Shown piece by piece: positions 55,621-56,516 of a stretch of DNA of 56,516 bases (within the stretch, counting starts at the first letter, position 1; each line of letters starts with the position of its first letter). The position numbers and the translations under genes are program-made. The DNA comes from JAWKUK01 sp041398605 (GTDB taxonomy: Bacteria; Planctomycetota; UBA1135; GCA-002686595), in the NCBI GenBank assembly GCA_041398605.1, contig JAWKUK010000032.1, forward strand, positions 1 through 56,516. Direction: 5' to 3'. The notes under the pieces are model-generated. The model was not told where the DNA came from. It was given only the letters and a program-made list of their open reading frames with translations, and did not search any database.

Positions 55621-56516
55621 CGATCACGTTGAAGGCTGGTGTGGTTCTGAGCCTTTGCTGTTGCCTAGCTGCGCCCGTCGCGGCCGCGGCCCAGGCGCCC
55701 GTAGCGCCGGCCAAGGGAGCGCCCGCGAAGCCCGCCGAGCTCTCGTTCGAGGGCACCGAGGGCAACGCAGAGGGCAACGCAGAGGGCAACGCAGAGGGAG
55801 CGGCCGAAGACTCGGCGGCGGCGCCCGCAGCGCGGACGTATGCGGGCTCGCTCGGCGGCGGCCTCGCAGAGGTACGGAGGCTCGCCGAGGCGGGGGACCC
55901 GGACGGCGCGCTGGCGCTCGCCGAGCGCGTCCTCGCGCCCGACTTGGCTGGCCGCGCCCGGGCCTGGCTCGAGCGCCAGAGCGGCGGGACGTCGGAGCGC
56001 GCGCTCGCGTTCTTCGACGAGACGCTCGCGGGGCCGTTGCGCGCCCTCGGGCTCGACCCTGGGACATCATCGGAGCGCGGCGAGGTGCACTATGCGCGCG
56101 GCGTCGCGCTGCGCTTGGCCGAGCGCCCGCAGGACGCGTCGGAGGCGTACGCCCTCGTGCGCGGGCTCGGCGGCGCGGCGCGCCCGGACGCCGTGTACGA
56201 GCTCGGTCATCTCGCGTTGACGCAGGGCGAAGCGTGGCGCGCGCAGATCCCGGAGCTCGCGCAGCGAGCAGGCGCGCCGCCAGGCGCGCAGCCGGCAGCC
56301 CCGCCCGCGGGTCAACCCGCAGGCGCCGACCCGAACGCGCCGGACCCGTTGCAAGAGGCCAAGCGCGCCTACGCGGCCGCGCTGGACGCGTTCGTCGAGC
56401 GCTTGCGGATCGATTGGCGCGACTCGGACACCCGCGCGAACGTCGAGCTCGTGCGGCGCCGCTTGCGCGAGCTCGCGGAGCTCGAGCAGCAGCGCAAAGA
56501 GCAAGAGCAGCAGCAG
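55617..56516 (+). CDS. BatE-like exported TPR protein (3' end outside window)
   Basis: The frame opens at ATG 55617 (overlapping the batB stop) and stays open to the window edge, 300 codons. A signal peptide (VVLSLCCCLAAPVAAAAQA) is followed by a Pro/Ala-rich segment with a triple EGNA repeat (12-bp units at about 55760-55797). Helical repeats follow: LAEAGDPDGALALAERVLAP and EVHYARGVALRLAERPQDAS, of TPR type. The visible end is a Gln/Glu-rich coil. Position after batB and TPR character fit BatE/BatC. The C-terminus is unseen. Confidence 0.8.
   Translation, partial: MTITLKAGVVLSLCCCLAAPVAAAAQAPVAPAKGAPAKPAELSFEGTEGNAEGNAEGNAEGAAEDSAAAPAARTYAGSLGGGLAEVRRLAEAGDPDGALALAERVLAPDLAGRARAWLERQSGGTSERALAFFDETLAGPLRALGLDPGTSSERGEVHYARGVALRLAERPQDASEAYALVRGLGGAARPDAVYELGHLALTQGEAWRAQIPELAQRAGAPPGAQPAAPPAGQPAGADPNAPDPLQEAKRAYAAALDAFVERLRIDWRDSDTRANVELVRRRLRELAELEQQRKEQEQQQ

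Overview
The window looks like a high-GC chromosomal segment of a Planctomycetota-like bacterium. The 16S rRNA supports this: it has a GGATTAGGCATGCAAGTCG start region, a CACACAAGCGG stretch at about 2354 where most bacteria have CGCACAAGCGG, and a non-standard EUB338 target site. Gene content fits too: an ECF sigma factor with a very long C-terminal extension, a MoxR/DUF58/Bat cluster, and many lipoproteins and signal-peptide proteins. The phylum call is inference from sequence memory, not from a database search.

Layout. 1-1036: C-terminal part of an L,D-transpeptidase. 1200-6949: a complete linked rrn operon (promoter, boxA, 16S, tRNA-Ile(GAT), tRNA-Ala(TGC), second boxA, 23S, 5S, hairpin). 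7030-9736: a zinc-ribbon membrane protein and a roughly 0.9-kb tandem duplication carrying two nearly identical type IV prepilin-like genes, with an 85-bp palindrome inside one copy. 9652-14109: a von Willebrand factor A protein, a rhomboid protease, a small probable selenoprotein with an in-frame UGA and a SECIS-like hairpin, YciB/IspZ and LexA. Every one of these five genes has one or more single-base frame disruptions. 14110-15190: no recognised gene apart from a possible tiny membrane peptide, but three short tandem-repeat arrays. 15191-21268: nadB, hflX and a large hybrid histidine kinase. 21303-26528 (minus strand): LysM protein, SecDF fusion, rplS (frameshifted as given) and trmD. 26731-31727: ribE, an HU-family protein, dtd, two lipoproteins and trpS. 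31823-36334: a translationally coupled operon of a WPF-repeat lipoprotein with MlaE/MlaF/MlaD-type lipid transport proteins. 36357-45577: a GT39-like glycosyltransferase, a DbpA-type RNA-binding protein, the sigma factor/membrane/carboxypeptidase-regulatory fusion, an MFS transporter and recG. 45787-56516: a HEAT-repeat exported protein, a lytic transglycosylase, and the MoxR-DUF58-BatD-like-BatA-BatB-BatE cluster, which runs off the window end.

How the genes work together. Most of the window is housekeeping (ribosome, tRNA maturation and charging, NAD and riboflavin synthesis, secretion, DNA repair) interleaved with cell-envelope functions (peptidoglycan cross-linking and cleavage, lipid transport, pilin, Bat complex). 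The most interesting items are the candidate selenoprotein at 12202-12565, the membrane-tethered ECF sigma factor at 38908-41862, and the recent pilin duplication at 7868-9735. Frame disruptions are concentrated at 9.65-13.9 kb, with one more in rplS. Restoring one base at each makes every affected protein a normal length with intact active sites, so residual sequencing indels are more likely than gene decay.
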